The position numbers and the translations under genes are program-made. The notes under the pieces are model-generated. The model was not told where the DNA came from, did not search any database, and worked only from the letters and a program-made list of their open reading frames with translations. A DNA stretch of 64,000 nucleotides from Calonectria ilicicola. Its lineage: Eukaryota > Ascomycota > Sordariomycetes > Hypocreales > Nectriaceae. The DNA lies in NCBI GenBank assembly GCA_020809705.1, contig CP085827.1, positions 310,001-374,000 of the forward strand, written 5' to 3'. Positions 12,303 through 23,082 of this stretch are shown here, piece after piece. Numbering within the stretch: position 1 is the first letter of the stretch; each line of letters begins with the position of its first letter.

Positions 12303-12748
12303 CAGTAAGCTCTGTTCTCAACGACGACGCGCAATCCTAATCCACATGATGTGCTACGACAAAGCAAACTCTGACTTTTAGTTGTCTATTGACCTGTCGA
12401 CGGAGGGGATGCCTCTCCAAGGCTGGTACCGAGTTAGGATTCAATCTCATCATGCCAGGGCAGAATGAACGTGAACTCTTCAATTTCTACCAACTCGTAG
12501 GTCAAAAAAGACCTGATCTTCTTGGCTGTTTATTGGCAAACTCAATTCGATTCTAAAATTTCAAGTCACGTTTTTCATCACGAGTACAGAACACAATGCT
12601 TTTCAACTGTTATGCCAGCTGTCAGCGAGAAGTCTACACTGCGACACTTTCATCCACATACGAATTCCTTTTCTTTCACACGAACTCTTCCCACGGCTAC
12701 ATACAAGTTCATTCCTCTACACACGAAAAAGTACTTACGAGAAGCACA

Positions 12749-13162
12749 ATGTCTGATAACACGACCTCTACCGACACTAGCGGAGGAACGGCGCCTGCCA
12801 TGCACGCACGAGAAGCTCCGCTGCATATTTTTCAACCGGGTGGTGATTTGGTGACTAACGTGTTGAGCCGTCAGGATATGCACGAAAGGCTCGATGAGGT
12901 CTTGAGTCGGACGCCAATTGGTCATCGATTCGTTATGTTGCTTTGCGATATTGACCAGCTCCCTATCCCGGAAGACGAAATGCGGCGAATGTTGGACCAC
13001 ATCGATTTCGCTTCACTGCCCCTGGGTGACTACCACATGGTCATCAACGACCCATCCACCTCCACCGAGCATCGTGCCATTCGATTTGTCCCGGTTGCAG
13101 AATGGCGTGGCGAGGTTCCTCGAGGAACTCCCTGCGTGTGTGTGACCATCAAACAGGCATGA
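12749..13162 (+). CDS. Small hypothetical protein, 137 aa
   Basis: The chosen ATG at 12749 begins MSDNTTSTDTSGG and follows a pyrimidine- and A-rich leader typical of fungal transcripts. The open frame extends 51 codons further upstream, but that part reads like translated leader. The protein is acidic, begins with a Ser/Thr-rich stretch and continues with predicted mixed alpha/beta segments, including RFVMLLCDIDQLPIPEDEM and a C-terminal CVCVTIKQA. No signal peptide or membrane helix is present. The family is not recognised. The segment RFVMLLCDIDQL weakly resembles RFHVMIADADQI of the protein at 7681-8346. It sits between two broken fragments (11871-12302 and 13267-13470), so it is an intact gene in a duplicated, eroded neighbourhood. 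Confidence 0.45.
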   Translation: MSDNTTSTDTSGGTAPAMHAREAPLHIFQPGGDLVTNVLSRQDMHERLDEVLSRTPIGHRFVMLLCDIDQLPIPEDEMRRMLDHIDFASLPLGDYHMVINDPSTSTEHRAIRFVPVAEWRGEVPRGTPCVCVTIKQA

Positions 13163-13266
13163 GAGGCAACGGCCGATGACCCATGCAGAGGTAAGAGACG
13201 CTGTTCATTCCGAAGCCAATACTTGTGCTGACAGACAAATGAATAGAAGGGAAAGACTTCACGATG

Positions 13267-13470
13267 TTAGGTGGCTAAACTTGTCGATGCCTCTGCGGTG
13301 ACGGTTGTTTCGAATGGCGACGAGGTTTGCCATGGAATTTGAGGTCTACAAAACGGGTGCTTTGCAGGCCCAAGGGCAAAGAGTTCGCTACCCTCGCGGG
13401 TGACCGAGGTTCCCTTTGCTAGCTCGATTCCATTTACATTCATGTCCACAGCATCTAAGGACTACGCCTC
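13267..13470 (+). pseudogene. Fragment sharing the VTEVPF motif with 11871-12077
   Basis: One plus-strand frame reads as protein-like sequence ending VTEVPFASSIPFTFMS, closely matching VTEVPFRSSMSSTFMS at about 12020-12072. An in-frame TGA interrupts it after VCHGI; CGA is the likely ancestral codon. No start codon or complete gene can be assigned. The remaining DNA to 14140 contains nothing recognisable. Confidence 0.4.
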
Positions 13471-14140
13471 CTGAATAATGCTTCGAGTCCTCTCCCGAAC
13501 AAGCAAATGCCGTCACTTCCCGTTCCCCGGCTCGGATCAGGTCGACCCCACATGATGGTTCATATCTATTCCCAAACGACACAAACAGACTAGATGATCT
13601 GCCCGATATCCAACTCTAGCATCAGGTTCTCATTTAACAGCTACGTGGCCAACGCAGTGACGTCGCTATTGAATGCCGGACGTCATTGCACAGTTATAAC
13701 GAGTGAAGAGAAGAATTGGGACATCTAGGTTACTTAGCGATACATAATTCTTTTTAATTTGTTCGTAAATTTCTACTGGCTGGGCCTTTTGCATCGTCGT
13801 GGCTTAGTTGTGGAATATGACTTTGGATCGTACGTTTCTTTGCAAACTGGTTGATTTCATTTTTCAATATTCTAAGCAATTATTGTATCAAATACGATAC
13901 TTAAATCGTCATGATAGGACAGAACTATTCCTGCATGAAGGAACTCAGATTGCAATGTGTGTGGTGGTTGTTTGACAAAAAGAAAGCTGCCAGCCGGTAC
14001 CAGTCTTTTTCATGTTGGGTCACATGAGTCGGTCCAACACTTTGGGTGCCAGCTGGACTAGCTCCTGGAAAATTTGCTTCTTTGCATCACTGTACTAGGC
14101 TTTATTTGACTCTACTCGAATTTCACAACAAATCGACACG

Positions 14141-15253
14141 ATGGGCTTTAACGGCAACAACAACCCACAAGAGTGGACTTTCTCTCAGCACAATTTGGCC
14201 CAAGAACAGGGGATGCTTGGGCAGCATCAACAAGAGTTTGGTCAGACTGGAAGCTTCTTGCAACCTTTCCAGACCAACCCACATCAAAGTCTTGGAGGTG
14301 GAGCGCGAGGACACGGGGGCAGGGGTCGGTTTCACCGCGGCGGAAGACAGGGCCGCGGAGGCAGAGGTAGAGGTCGTGGAGGTAGACGACGAGGCCACGG
14401 AGGCAGAGGTCAGGGTCACCGCGGCGGACGTTCCGTTGGGCCGAGAGGTCCTATTCCTGGATATCAACAGCTTCAGGCACAGAGCTTCCAGAGCCAGAGC
14501 CAAGCTGGGAGTGGATTCGTTCCTCCCTCCAACAACAATGGCCGACGCGAGAGGCAGCAGGGAAAGACGGAGATGGACGGTTCTCCTCCCAATGCATTGC
14601 CACAGATCGGTTCCATAAAGCCTGATCCCGACAGCCATGCCGGAGATGGCCCAGTAGACTTGGAGTCTGCCATGTCGGCAGAAATTGCGCGCTTGGAAGC
14701 TGCTTTGGTGGAGGCAAAAGGCCAGATCGTCAGCCGCGACAGGGAGTTGGTCCATTGCGAAGCCATGTTCAGGGCTGATGCTGAGAGTGCCCAAAGAGAA
14801 ATTCAGCGCCTCCAGCGTGCCAACGAAGATCTACGTCTTGAGCTTGACCGTGCCAAGGCACAAGGTGAGGCAGCAAAGGCCGATTTGCTGAACTCCCAGG
14901 CGGCTACAAAGAGCGCAGAGGAGAGGGCACAACAGAAATCGTTGCATCGGCTCTGGACAGAGAATGAGGATTTCAGGGGGGAAGTACAAAGATCGGGTCC
15001 TGATCGGGGTCGCTTTTCACTTCGGGAAGAGCTGGGTCTTGTGGAAATCCCTGATTTAATAAGGTTAGAAAGGAGTCCGAGGCAGTTGCCCGTCTCTTCT
15101 GGCAATAATGGGCCGCAGGTATTGAGGCCCTCAGAGACAACCGAGCAAGGCACTGAGGTGGATGAGTACCGATATGAAGACGTGCCCGAAATGTATCCTC
15201 CGACGCCGCCACCAATGCGGCTGCGCCGCCCATCCGGAAATCGAACGGCGTAA
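14141..15253 (+). CDS. RGG-box and coiled-coil protein, 370 aa
   Basis: This is a single-exon gene; its ATG follows a typical leader (CACAACAAATCGACACG). Residues 1-50 are Gln/Asn-rich. Residues about 53-102 are a dense RGG/RG tract (GRGGRGRGRGGRRRG), a type of region that binds RNA and is methylated on arginine in known RGG proteins. Residues about 184-275 form a charged coiled coil (EIARLEAALVEAKGQIVSRDREL onward, with repeated RLQRANEDLRLELDRAKAQ). The C-terminal 90 residues are Pro- and Arg-rich. No RRM or other folded RNA-binding domain is visible, so the exact role is unknown. It may be a nucleic-acid-binding or condensate-forming protein; that is inference. A mutated partial copy lies at 12070-12302. 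Confidence 0.65.
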   Translation: MGFNGNNNPQEWTFSQHNLAQEQGMLGQHQQEFGQTGSFLQPFQTNPHQSLGGGARGHGGRGRFHRGGRQGRGGRGRGRGGRRRGHGGRGQGHRGGRSVGPRGPIPGYQQLQAQSFQSQSQAGSGFVPPSNNNGRRERQQGKTEMDGSPPNALPQIGSIKPDPDSHAGDGPVDLESAMSAEIARLEAALVEAKGQIVSRDRELVHCEAMFRADAESAQREIQRLQRANEDLRLELDRAKAQGEAAKADLLNSQAATKSAEERAQQKSLHRLWTENEDFRGEVQRSGPDRGRFSLREELGLVEIPDLIRLERSPRQLPVSSGNNGPQVLRPSETTEQGTEVDEYRYEDVPEMYPPTPPPMRLRRPSGNRTA

Positions 15254-16434
15254 GGGCTCGGCCAGTTTGATAACATGGTAAGCCAATGCTCACATCGGGT
15301 TCTGCTCTGCATGTCAACCGTTGGTTCTTTGCTAATTATTTCCAGTCAAACTCATTTCCTGAACCACCGCACTATCGAGCGATTTCAGATCCATGATCGA
15401 CTACGTTTCCGATCTTGTCTTCATTGCCGACATCCAGAAAGACCCCAAGCTCTCCCCAAAATGTCGCAAGTTTCCCCACCAAGACGCAACAGAGTTTGGC
15501 ATGGAATTCAAATGCTAAGAAATGGGCACCTCATGCAGAGCAGAATTATTTCAAATCAAAATGCGGATGTGGGATCTGTGAGGCATGATTGTCGGGCAAA
15601 GTACGAGACAAAAGGGGACAGCCATCAACTCTACTCTATTTTCACATTGAGCGAGTAAAGATGAATAATTTCACCGATCAAACTTTTGACCAGCATGGTA
15701 GCGAGAGGTCTACCCTTTTGTGTGATTGCGCTTTGTCGTAGTGGATAGGCAGAACGATGCTGTCATTGTGCGCCAAGACTTTCAGTATCCCAATCGTCTG
15801 GCCAGGATAAATTAATAATCGCATTAGGTGAGCGATTCGGTTCAGATTGCTGATACGCCCATTCCGGTAATAAATTCCGGGCGTGCCGGTGACCGGCACA
15901 GGCTGACTCCACTCCGGAATGGGAGAATATAAGGTTATGCTTGTATTTATTCCTTCAGGGGCCTCTTTGGGGAAAGGCTAGATTTTATGAGCACTTTCAT
16001 TGGCAAAATACCAGTCAAAGACGCTCCAGTCACCATACCATCGCCAATGCGGTGACCGTGGAGTTGAACCCAAGCCTTTGTGGTTTTGGATGCGCGGCGG
16101 TTTAGTTAATCCGGCTGCAACACAACAGTCATCGCATTGAGTAAGTCGCCTCTAGGAAGAATGGGGTAGGTCGTCTTTCAAGTTTACTTGTCGTCCAATG
16201 AGATTATAAGTTGTCGTTGTAAACATTATTACATTCACTAGCCATCCAGAAAGTAGTACTCATCGGTCGGCGCATTCACTACGTTTACAGGAAGATGGAT
16301 AACCCGCAACGGACAGACCCACTTTGGCCGGTCGCAATTACTACGGCCATACGGTCAAAGACCGCGAGGACCTTCGTCCTCAAGGAGCCCCTCGTAGAGA
16401 GAACTTCAAGTGAAAGAATATAAAATACAAGACA
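15254..16434. other. Intergenic region
   Basis: This is 3' flank of the RGG gene followed by DNA with only short frames. No gene, tRNA or clear repeat is seen before the GC-rich interspersed repeat at 16435. Confidence 0.3.
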
Positions 16435-16511
16435 TTTTCGAGCGCAGCGAGGCCCCCCCGGGAGGGCCCCCCGGGAGGGCCGCCGGAGGCATCAATGCGG
16501 GTGGGTTGGTG
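16435..16511 (+). repeat. GC-rich interspersed repeat, copy A
   Basis: The core runs TTTTCGAGCGCAGCGAGG, then a C/G tract with two CCCGGGAGGG units, then GCCGCCGGAGGCAT and a GGGTGGGTTGGTG tail. The same core occurs at 19410-19473, 19631-19711, 23484-23553 and 41641-41708. It lies in AT-rich DNA 3' of the regulator gene. Confidence 0.85.
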
Positions 16512-16599
16512 AGATCGTGGTTGGCACGTCACGTTATGGCAAATGAACTTAAGTACAGATTCACGATGAATTATAAATTTAATGGTATCGTAATTATTG

Positions 16600-18955
16600 C
16601 TACTCAAACTCGTATTGAGGCCAGTCATTGGTTTCCTTGGAGCCGTTTGGCTTGCTAATTGACCGTTGTGAGCCATGGCTTCCCCTGCTGTTTGCTCCAA
16701 CGGATCTGGCTTCGGTAGACCAGTCCATGAGAAGTGGGAGGCTAAAGTCTTGGCCTGGTAGAATGGACATTTCGGTTGGCACCACCTTTTGCTGTGCAAC
16801 CCAGTCCCGGAATAGAGCGTAGCCGTTGTCGGTCGGCCCCGCGGACGCTTGGTCCTTGCCATCGAGTTTTCGAAGCGCCATTTCCAAAATCTCCATCGAC
16901 TTTTTGTCCCAGCGGGAGAATGTGCCGCCAGACATGTACTTTAAAAAGTCCAAGCCCCTGCTGCTGGCGTCTCTTAGGTTGGGGCTGTCGGCTGCTGTTC
17001 GTCTGGCTACAATGGCAAAGGTTGCGGCGCTGCATGAGGTGAGTTCGGTGTATGAAGACATTGTTGACAAGAACTCGTCCCGGAGGAGCTGGCATAGGTC
17101 GATGATGCTGATGGCACTCTCCATGCCGCCCTCGATAAACTCGTTGCGTTCGGTGGACCAGTTTGATGTCTCGGAATCTGAAGGCTCAACCTCGTGGAAG
17201 AGAAAGGACCTGCCGATGAAGACGTGTACGAGGTGATATAAGAGACACAGCTGGACATTGGATCGGAATAGTGGTTTTTGGGGAGTTAGATCCCGGCAGG
17301 TTGTGGTTTCGGCAAGGTGGTCCCAGTAGCTTTGTAGGCGTTGCTTGAACTCCCGCAGGCCTTGTAATAGGGTGGTAAACTGGGACTTGTCTGGGTTTTT
17401 GAGGGCCACGCTGGACAGTTAGCTATGAATTCACGGGGTGTGGGGAGCTTACATTTTCTCTCGGGCATCTTCCATCATTCGCATTATGGACAGTGTCGCT
17501 ATCGTGTTTGGGATCCCGTTTGTGCGTCCTGGGGTCACCATGCTTGGGAGGTCCACTGGGAGATCAATGGTAACTTCGAGGCGGGAAATGGATACTGGTC
17601 TCCCGTGGACGAGTGAAATAAATCTAGCCAGTTAGTGATTGTTGGTGATTGTCTGCCAGCATTTTGGGCACACCTTTCTAATGTATACGCGGTCCACCAA
17701 GTCCTCTTTCTAATTTCGGCCACATGAGTGTTGGCGCCCTGCACACTGCGATGCATTTCATTTTGAGTGGCTATCTTGACAGCCATTCCAAGATAGTTGC
17801 AGGAAAGGCCTGCAGAGTCAAAGGGCAGTACGTAGACGCCAAGCAAGACGAATGCCTGCACGCTCTCTACGCTTGCAATTGCCAGGACATCGGGAATAAG
17901 CTTGCACGCTCTATTGTACAGCGCTAGAGCTAGCTCGTCATTCACTGAGTGCTCGATGCCGTTTTTTCCTTGGTTCATGCGCCGCCCAGCGTGGCTGATT
18001 TTCGAATCCAAGTGCGAAAATTGGCAACTAATGGCGCACACCATCAAAACGGTGCAGACCCATGGCGCGTCCCTGACTCGCAAGTCTCTGGGATACGAGT
18101 AGAAATCGGTGAGTCCCTGAATAAGGGACGCTTCGTCGAGGTAAAAGTAGTTTATTTGCACAAACTCGAAAAAGATTTCAAGCAGGTGAAAGACGGTATC
18201 CGCGGGCGGGAATAGCGACGCCACGTCATTGAGCAGCACATGGCGCGAATGTGGCTCCAGGCCCTGCGATTCCTCGCCAGAAGCGTTTGGTTCATATCTC
18301 TGGAGGATGTCAGCAGCCATTAACCCAAACCGAAAGGCAATGCAATCCCACATAGTCTGCAGCCTTTTTCGCATCGCCCAAGACCTCTTGCCGCACGCGA
18401 TGCGCAAAATGCTGGTTCGATAATTCCCTGAGAAGGCCTAAACCGTTAGAAAAGCTACCAGGATGTTATGCGAGTCATACCAATTCCCGCAGTTGGTTCA
18501 ATAGCCGGTTCCTTTTTGCTGGTCTGAGCGTCGCCCTCCGCCGAGTGCTCAGTGGGATCCGATGATGCAGATTCTGACTGCGTCTTTACCACAGCCTGCT
18601 GGAGGTTTCGCTTGTTGCACTGCTCGACGCCGGTGTAGTGCTGCACGAGATACTCGAGGTTTCGAATCCTCTCCACGTCAAAAAACGTCACGGGGTTGAA
18701 TGCACTGGCTGCCGCACCCTCTGGCGCTGGCCTCGCAATCCGGCTCCGTCTAAAGGCGTCGCTAAAGGTGCATGGCCGACTGGATTTCCTGCACCGGTCG
18801 CAGGGCGCTCCGCCGATGCACTTTTCCTTCAGTCTCCGACAATCATCGCACCTATAATTTGTGAGATTACTTCAGTCTCCCAGGGCCTTCACTCACGCTC
18901 GTGTCACCCGCCCAAACGAGACCCGTCCGGTGGTGTTTGGCGGTGACATTTCCAT
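16600..18955 (-). CDS. Zn2Cys6 transcription factor, 721 aa (five exons)
   Basis: Exons (minus strand): 18955-18897, 18851-18481, 18427-17674, 17623-17453 and 17410-16600. All introns are 42-53 nt with GT...AG ends, and every junction keeps frame. The first intron splits the zinc cluster, which then reads RACDDCRRLKEKC and CDRCRKSSRPC: C-x2-C-x6-C-x5-C-x2-C-x6-C. This is the canonical fungal binuclear DNA-binding domain, at about residues 22-48. A short linker helix follows (VERIRNLEYLVQHYTG). The middle region, with EIFFEFVQINYFYLDEASL and KRTWWTAYTLERF, is typical of the fungal_trans regulatory domain (PF04082). It is a nuclear regulator; its target is unknown and no pathway genes adjoin it. 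The start MEMSPPN is the only good ATG in frame with exon 2. Confidence 0.85.
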
Positions 18956-19409
18956 CTCCAGGCGCCGTTCACTTCAAACACGGGATTCCAAACCAGGGTG
19001 GCTTCTGCCTGCATCACACGTCCTCTCCGTCCAAGGATATACGGATGACAAGACTGAAAAGGAGGAGAAGCATCAATGCTTTAATGTAGTCACCCGTCGG
19101 CGCGGAATCCGGCCCGGTCCCGGGCGTTACCGGTCGCGCCACGCATCGAACAGCGCAAGCAGCGCACAGATGCCTCCGTTTCTTGGCTAAACACTCGTAC
19201 AGTTGCAATGAACAATAGGGTAACACCACCACATCTACACAGACGCAGTGTTACAATTTAACCCGCGGCCCTAATATCGCTCATGGTGGGGAGATTCACC
19301 ATGGCTCGGATCGGAGCGATGCGACCGGGGTCATCCAAAAGAAACGCCACAATTACGTCAATTGTCACATTCCCACCAAGTTGGTGAACACTCGGAGGGA
19401 TATCGAACC
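18956..19409. other. Intergenic region 5' of the Zn2Cys6 gene
   Basis: This is the presumed promoter of the regulator gene. No further gene is visible; frames are short. Confidence 0.3.
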
Positions 19410-19473
19410 TGCCCACTTGATGATGCCTCCGGCAGCCCTCTGGGGGGGCCTCGCTGCGCTCGAAGGTGTCTTG
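19410..19473 (-). repeat. GC-rich interspersed repeat, copy B
   Basis: Reverse orientation. The core is the shortest of the five, with a single CCCAGAGGG in place of the doubled CCCGGGAGGG unit, and keeps TTCGAGCGCAGCGAGG and CTGCCGGAGGCATCAT. Confidence 0.8.
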
Positions 19474-19630
19474 GCTTTTATTGGCTGGTTTACATCTTTT
19501 TAGTTGTCTGATTCCTTGCTCTGGTTGCTTTTTCGTCATATTGTATAGAGTAGGGTTCTCCACAGTTAACGCAGACCCTGCCGTAGGTCACCTTGAACCA
19601 GCTTTACTCAACAAAGAGATTAATACCCAA

Positions 19631-19711
19631 AGCACCTTCGAGCGTAGCGAGGCCCCCCCGGGAGGGCCCCCGGAGGGCTGCCGGAGGCATCATTGGGCGG
19701 GTTGGTGGGCG
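19631..19711 (+). repeat. GC-rich interspersed repeat, copy C
   Basis: The core is CTTCGAGCGTAGCGAGG, then the CCCGGGAGGGCCCCCGGAGGG tract, then CTGCCGGAGGCAT. The downstream tail GGTGGGCGGTGCTATGAGGC is also recognisable next to copy E. It lies about 160 bp from copy B, in the opposite orientation. Confidence 0.85.
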
Positions 19712-19857
19712 GTGCTATGAGGCTGGCGGCGTGAGCGTCAATCATGCAAGTCAATTAGGGTCAATATTCAATAGCTGCAATTTAATGATGACTATTAATT
19801 CTTATATTCCACAAGTAAATTAAATCACGCATTACGATTACCATCTAGATGGATAAC

Positions 19858-22800
19858 TCAGATGGAGTTGAAAAGAGATGAAACAATTTTGACCAGTTCG
19901 GTAGAATCACCACCCACTTGTGCCTCCAGCCAACCGTCTGCCTTTTCCATGAGCATTTCCCAAGTCTCCTCGTATTCTTTCAATTTTGTCTTGATGAAAA
20001 GCATGGCACAGCAAGTAGCTAGGATATTGTCTTTATCAGGGCTGTTGGCAATGACGTCGGGAAGTTGCAGCTTTGATGCGTCCTCTCGGGTGACTTCTAG
20101 GAGCTTTTCCAGTTCGGGGTCCCAGGTCCAGTTTCCGACAAAGGTTTGAAAGGCGATTATAGCCTGTAGTTTCTCGGCAGGAGAGAGCGGTGGCTTTTCG
20201 CTGGGTGCTTGAGAAGAAGTTTCTGGTAAGTTTGCTGCACGCCCCAGTGACAGAGCCTGAGAACGAGCGGTTCGCACGACATCACCAGATCTAGGTGAGG
20301 CCTTACGAGACATTAAAGCCATGCTAAGTTGTTGCCCTAAGCTGCCAGAAGGCGCACCAAAGGCACCCATTGGAAAGCCGCTCGCCCTCGATGTGCTACC
20401 AGTCCTCTGAGCTCTTTGGCTTTGTCTCGTTTTCTCAGCTTCCCTCTCTCGATCGCTCTCGGCCATGGCTGCCCGAACTCTCCAACCGATTTTGGTAGCC
20501 GCTTCGCCAGCTGGAGCAGCGCGTGCCGCCATCATTTGTGCAGGACTGTATTTGATGGAGCTGAGTCTTTCGCGCCCCGGTCTGGATGAATCGTCGCATG
20601 CATCACTCTTGGTCATGATTCTATCAATTTGTCGATTCCGTTCGTCAATCGAAAGACCAAGATTGATGGCGGAAACCGAAACGAAACTATCCATTGGCTG
20701 AATTGGGGTGTCATCACCAGCTGGAGCAGTGCGTGCCTCCAGCATTTCTGCAGGACTGTATTTGATCGACCTGAGTCTTGTGCGCGACATCCTGGTCGTG
20801 TCATCAACATTGTCGCTCTTGATCATGATTCTGTCAATTTGTCGCATCCGTTCGTCAGTTAGAGGAGGAAGGTTCATGGCGGAAAGCGAAACGGGACCAT
20901 CCAGTGACGGGTCTAGGGGGGCATCCTCTTCCTCTTCATCATCCAGATTAAAACGCCCGTAGTCCTTCTTCTTTTTGGTCAAAGGCACTCCCCGTGTCGC
21001 TTGGTGATTTGCATTGAAAGCTTCTAGGTCCACCTCGCCGTGATTGATGGACTTACTGGCCGATGCTTCAACGCCAACAACGGAGGTCCACTTGCCGGCA
21101 ACTTGAAACTTGACGCCGAGTCTGACAGCCTCTCTCTCCACCATGTCGGGGAACATGCCCTCATACTTGTCCTTGAGGAGTTGATCATTGTGCTTTACTA
21201 TGGTCAGCCACCCACGGCCGTCCTCTAGCTCTCTTATCTCCTTGCGAGCAGCGAGTTGATGAATCATGGACGACTCTTTCGCAAGCTTAACAATTGGAAT
21301 CTCTAGCTCCAGAGGTCCATGCGCGCTTGTGCCCCGTAGGATGACCGACTTGGGCTCCTTAGGTGCAGAGTCTAAGAGGAGATGGACTGTGGTTCTGTTG
21401 AAAGAGTAGAGCTGTGGAATCTGAGAGGGGGTTTGAAGGTATTCGGGAATCACGATTGATGGAAGATGGTCATATTTTCCGACCTTTGCGGATGCATGGT
21501 CGGCCAAATCCTGAGCATCATCAAAGCTGGGGTCAAAGAGCGAGGTGGACTTGACCTCCACGCTGGACGCCTTTTCCTCCTGGGGCTGTTTGGGGACACC
21601 TGCGTCCGCGGGCGTTTCAACCAATTCAAAATCCTCGTCCGTCTCATCTGCCTCTTCGTACTTGACCTCGAGTCTGTAGTCATGAATATGCGGTGATAGA
21701 GAAGATCTGAGCATGCGAACAACCTTTTTGCTCATCTTTTCGGAATCCTGTATCATTTGCGCAAATCCGTTGCCAGCGCGAGCAACGCCTCCAAGCATTG
21801 CTGTGCTGACACCAGACCCAATGCCAAGGGTAAAGACGCGAATTGAGCTTTGGCTCCGAGATACCCAGTCATTGACCAATTCGAAAACTTCTTTTTGGTC
21901 ATCGATTTGGCCGTCGGTTAAAAGAAAAACTTCCAGATTCATGTCATTGTATTTCTTCTCAAATGTGGCTTCCATGGGTTCGTAAACTTTGGTGCCCCCA
22001 TAGTTGGCGCCGAATTCTTTTACGTGAGCAACAGCTTCATCAAGCGTCTCTTGGCTGTACGTCTTTGACCTATCCCACAAAAAGTCATGCCGAGACCCGA
22101 AGCTGCCAATGTTGAATTTAACACCGACAGGAAGTGACTGGAGAAAGATTTGAAGGGCCGCAACGAGATTCTTTATCCTAGCTCCGCCCATGCTGCCGCT
22201 GCGGTCGCATAGAAAAACAATTTCTGGCTTTTCTGCTGGAAGCTTGAATTTGGGGACAAGGGTTGTCATTATAGCGCGCTGGTTCGGAATGGTTGGATGG
22301 GTTTCCATCAAGGCGACGGGTTCGATGAGTTGGGCGGGGATCAACTCGACAACAAAGTCTCGGTTGAGTTGAGCCGAATCCTGGCACAGTGTGACAGAGC
22401 CCTTTTGAAGTAAAGCAGTCGAATCAGCCATGCTCACCGAAATGGGATGAGACGGCGACTGAATGGTCTTGATGGCTGAGTCTCCAGACATCTCAACATC
22501 CACCGTAATGGAAATTCCCTCTTCCTTGACCTCAGAGGCTTTTTCTTCAACAAAACCCTTTTGTCCATATCGTGGAGCAATATAAGTTGGGATAGTAAAG
22601 CGTATCCCATCAATTTCAGCATCATGGTGGAGCTCGCTCAGATAAGTGATTTCTATCGTCGCCTTTTCTCTAGCGGGCATGTTTCCAATGGACATTGTAA
22701 AAACGTCAGACGCCTTTAGAGATTGCCCAAGCAAAACAGCCGTCTTTCCCTCGGCCTTGGCTTTGGAATAGTCATTGTTGGCCTCTTGGCGCTCCTTGAC

Positions 22801-23082
22801 CACGCCATCAATGACGCGATCGACAATGGTGCATTTGAATCCAACGACCGAGACTCCATCATACAATGGGAAAATATAATTAATCTCGTAAATTGGTTGG
22901 TCTTTGGATGGGTTGACAAAGGTTTGCACGAGAGTTGTTTGTGCAATGTTTTCGAGGATAACCGTATGCACGTCAATTTTGACTTGCGGGAGGTATCCCA
23001 GTGCAGTGTGACACCCGCACAGAGGGCGCGTCCGACGCTCTCTTTCAAGGCGTGTTCTTTGCATAAACTGATCAAATGCCAT
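19858..23082 (-). CDS. VIT and VWA domain protein, 1074 aa
   Basis: This is an uninterrupted frame starting MAFDQFMQRT. Residues about 25-155 match the vault/inter-alpha-trypsin (VIT) domain (VDVHTVILENIAQTTLVQTF-type pattern; YEINYIFPLYDGVSVVGF). Residues about 286-450 are a von Willebrand A domain with the MIDAS motif DRSGS at 293-297 and the LLTDGQIDD strand, so it should bind a divalent metal and a protein partner. The region encoded by about 20900-20500 holds two copies of a roughly 65-residue repeat (LTDERMRQIDRIMIKSD and SIDERNRQIDRIMTKSD, each followed by SIKYSPA and a run of Ala). The C-terminus is helical (EYEETWEMLMEKADGW), like the C-terminal part of fungal VIT-VWA proteins. No signal peptide is evident, so it is probably cytosolic. 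Its function in fungi is not established. Confidence 0.85.
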   Translation of the reverse strand: MAFDQFMQRTRLERERRTRPLCGCHTALGYLPQVKIDVHTVILENIAQTTLVQTFVNPSKDQPIYEINYIFPLYDGVSVVGFKCTIVDRVIDGVVKERQEANNDYSKAKAEGKTAVLLGQSLKASDVFTMSIGNMPAREKATIEITYLSELHHDAEIDGIRFTIPTYIAPRYGQKGFVEEKASEVKEEGISITVDVEMSGDSAIKTIQSPSHPISVSMADSTALLQKGSVTLCQDSAQLNRDFVVELIPAQLIEPVALMETHPTIPNQRAIMTTLVPKFKLPAEKPEIVFLCDRSGSMGGARIKNLVAALQIFLQSLPVGVKFNIGSFGSRHDFLWDRSKTYSQETLDEAVAHVKEFGANYGGTKVYEPMEATFEKKYNDMNLEVFLLTDGQIDDQKEVFELVNDWVSRSQSSIRVFTLGIGSGVSTAMLGGVARAGNGFAQMIQDSEKMSKKVVRMLRSSLSPHIHDYRLEVKYEEADETDEDFELVETPADAGVPKQPQEEKASSVEVKSTSLFDPSFDDAQDLADHASAKVGKYDHLPSIVIPEYLQTPSQIPQLYSFNRTTVHLLLDSAPKEPKSVILRGTSAHGPLELEIPIVKLAKESSMIHQLAARKEIRELEDGRGWLTIVKHNDQLLKDKYEGMFPDMVEREAVRLGVKFQVAGKWTSVVGVEASASKSINHGEVDLEAFNANHQATRGVPLTKKKKDYGRFNLDDEEEEDAPLDPSLDGPVSLSAMNLPPLTDERMRQIDRIMIKSDNVDDTTRMSRTRLRSIKYSPAEMLEARTAPAGDDTPIQPMDSFVSVSAINLGLSIDERNRQIDRIMTKSDACDDSSRPGRERLSSIKYSPAQMMAARAAPAGEAATKIGWRVRAAMAESDREREAEKTRQSQRAQRTGSTSRASGFPMGAFGAPSGSLGQQLSMALMSRKASPRSGDVVRTARSQALSLGRAANLPETSSQAPSEKPPLSPAEKLQAIIAFQTFVGNWTWDPELEKLLEVTREDASKLQLPDVIANSPDKDNILATCCAMLFIKTKLKEYEETWEMLMEKADGWLEAQVGGDSTELVKIVSSLFNSI

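Noticed and set aside
14123..14794. 223-aa minus-strand frame and a 190-aa plus-strand frame over the RGG gene
   Set aside because: Both are shadows of the GC-rich RGG/coiled-coil gene. They lack motifs, while the 370-aa frame has clear ones.
16380..16862. 160-aa minus-strand frame across repeat copy A
   Set aside because: It runs through the GC-rich interspersed repeat and overlaps the last exon of the regulator in another frame. Similar Pro/Gly-rich frames occur at every repeat copy.
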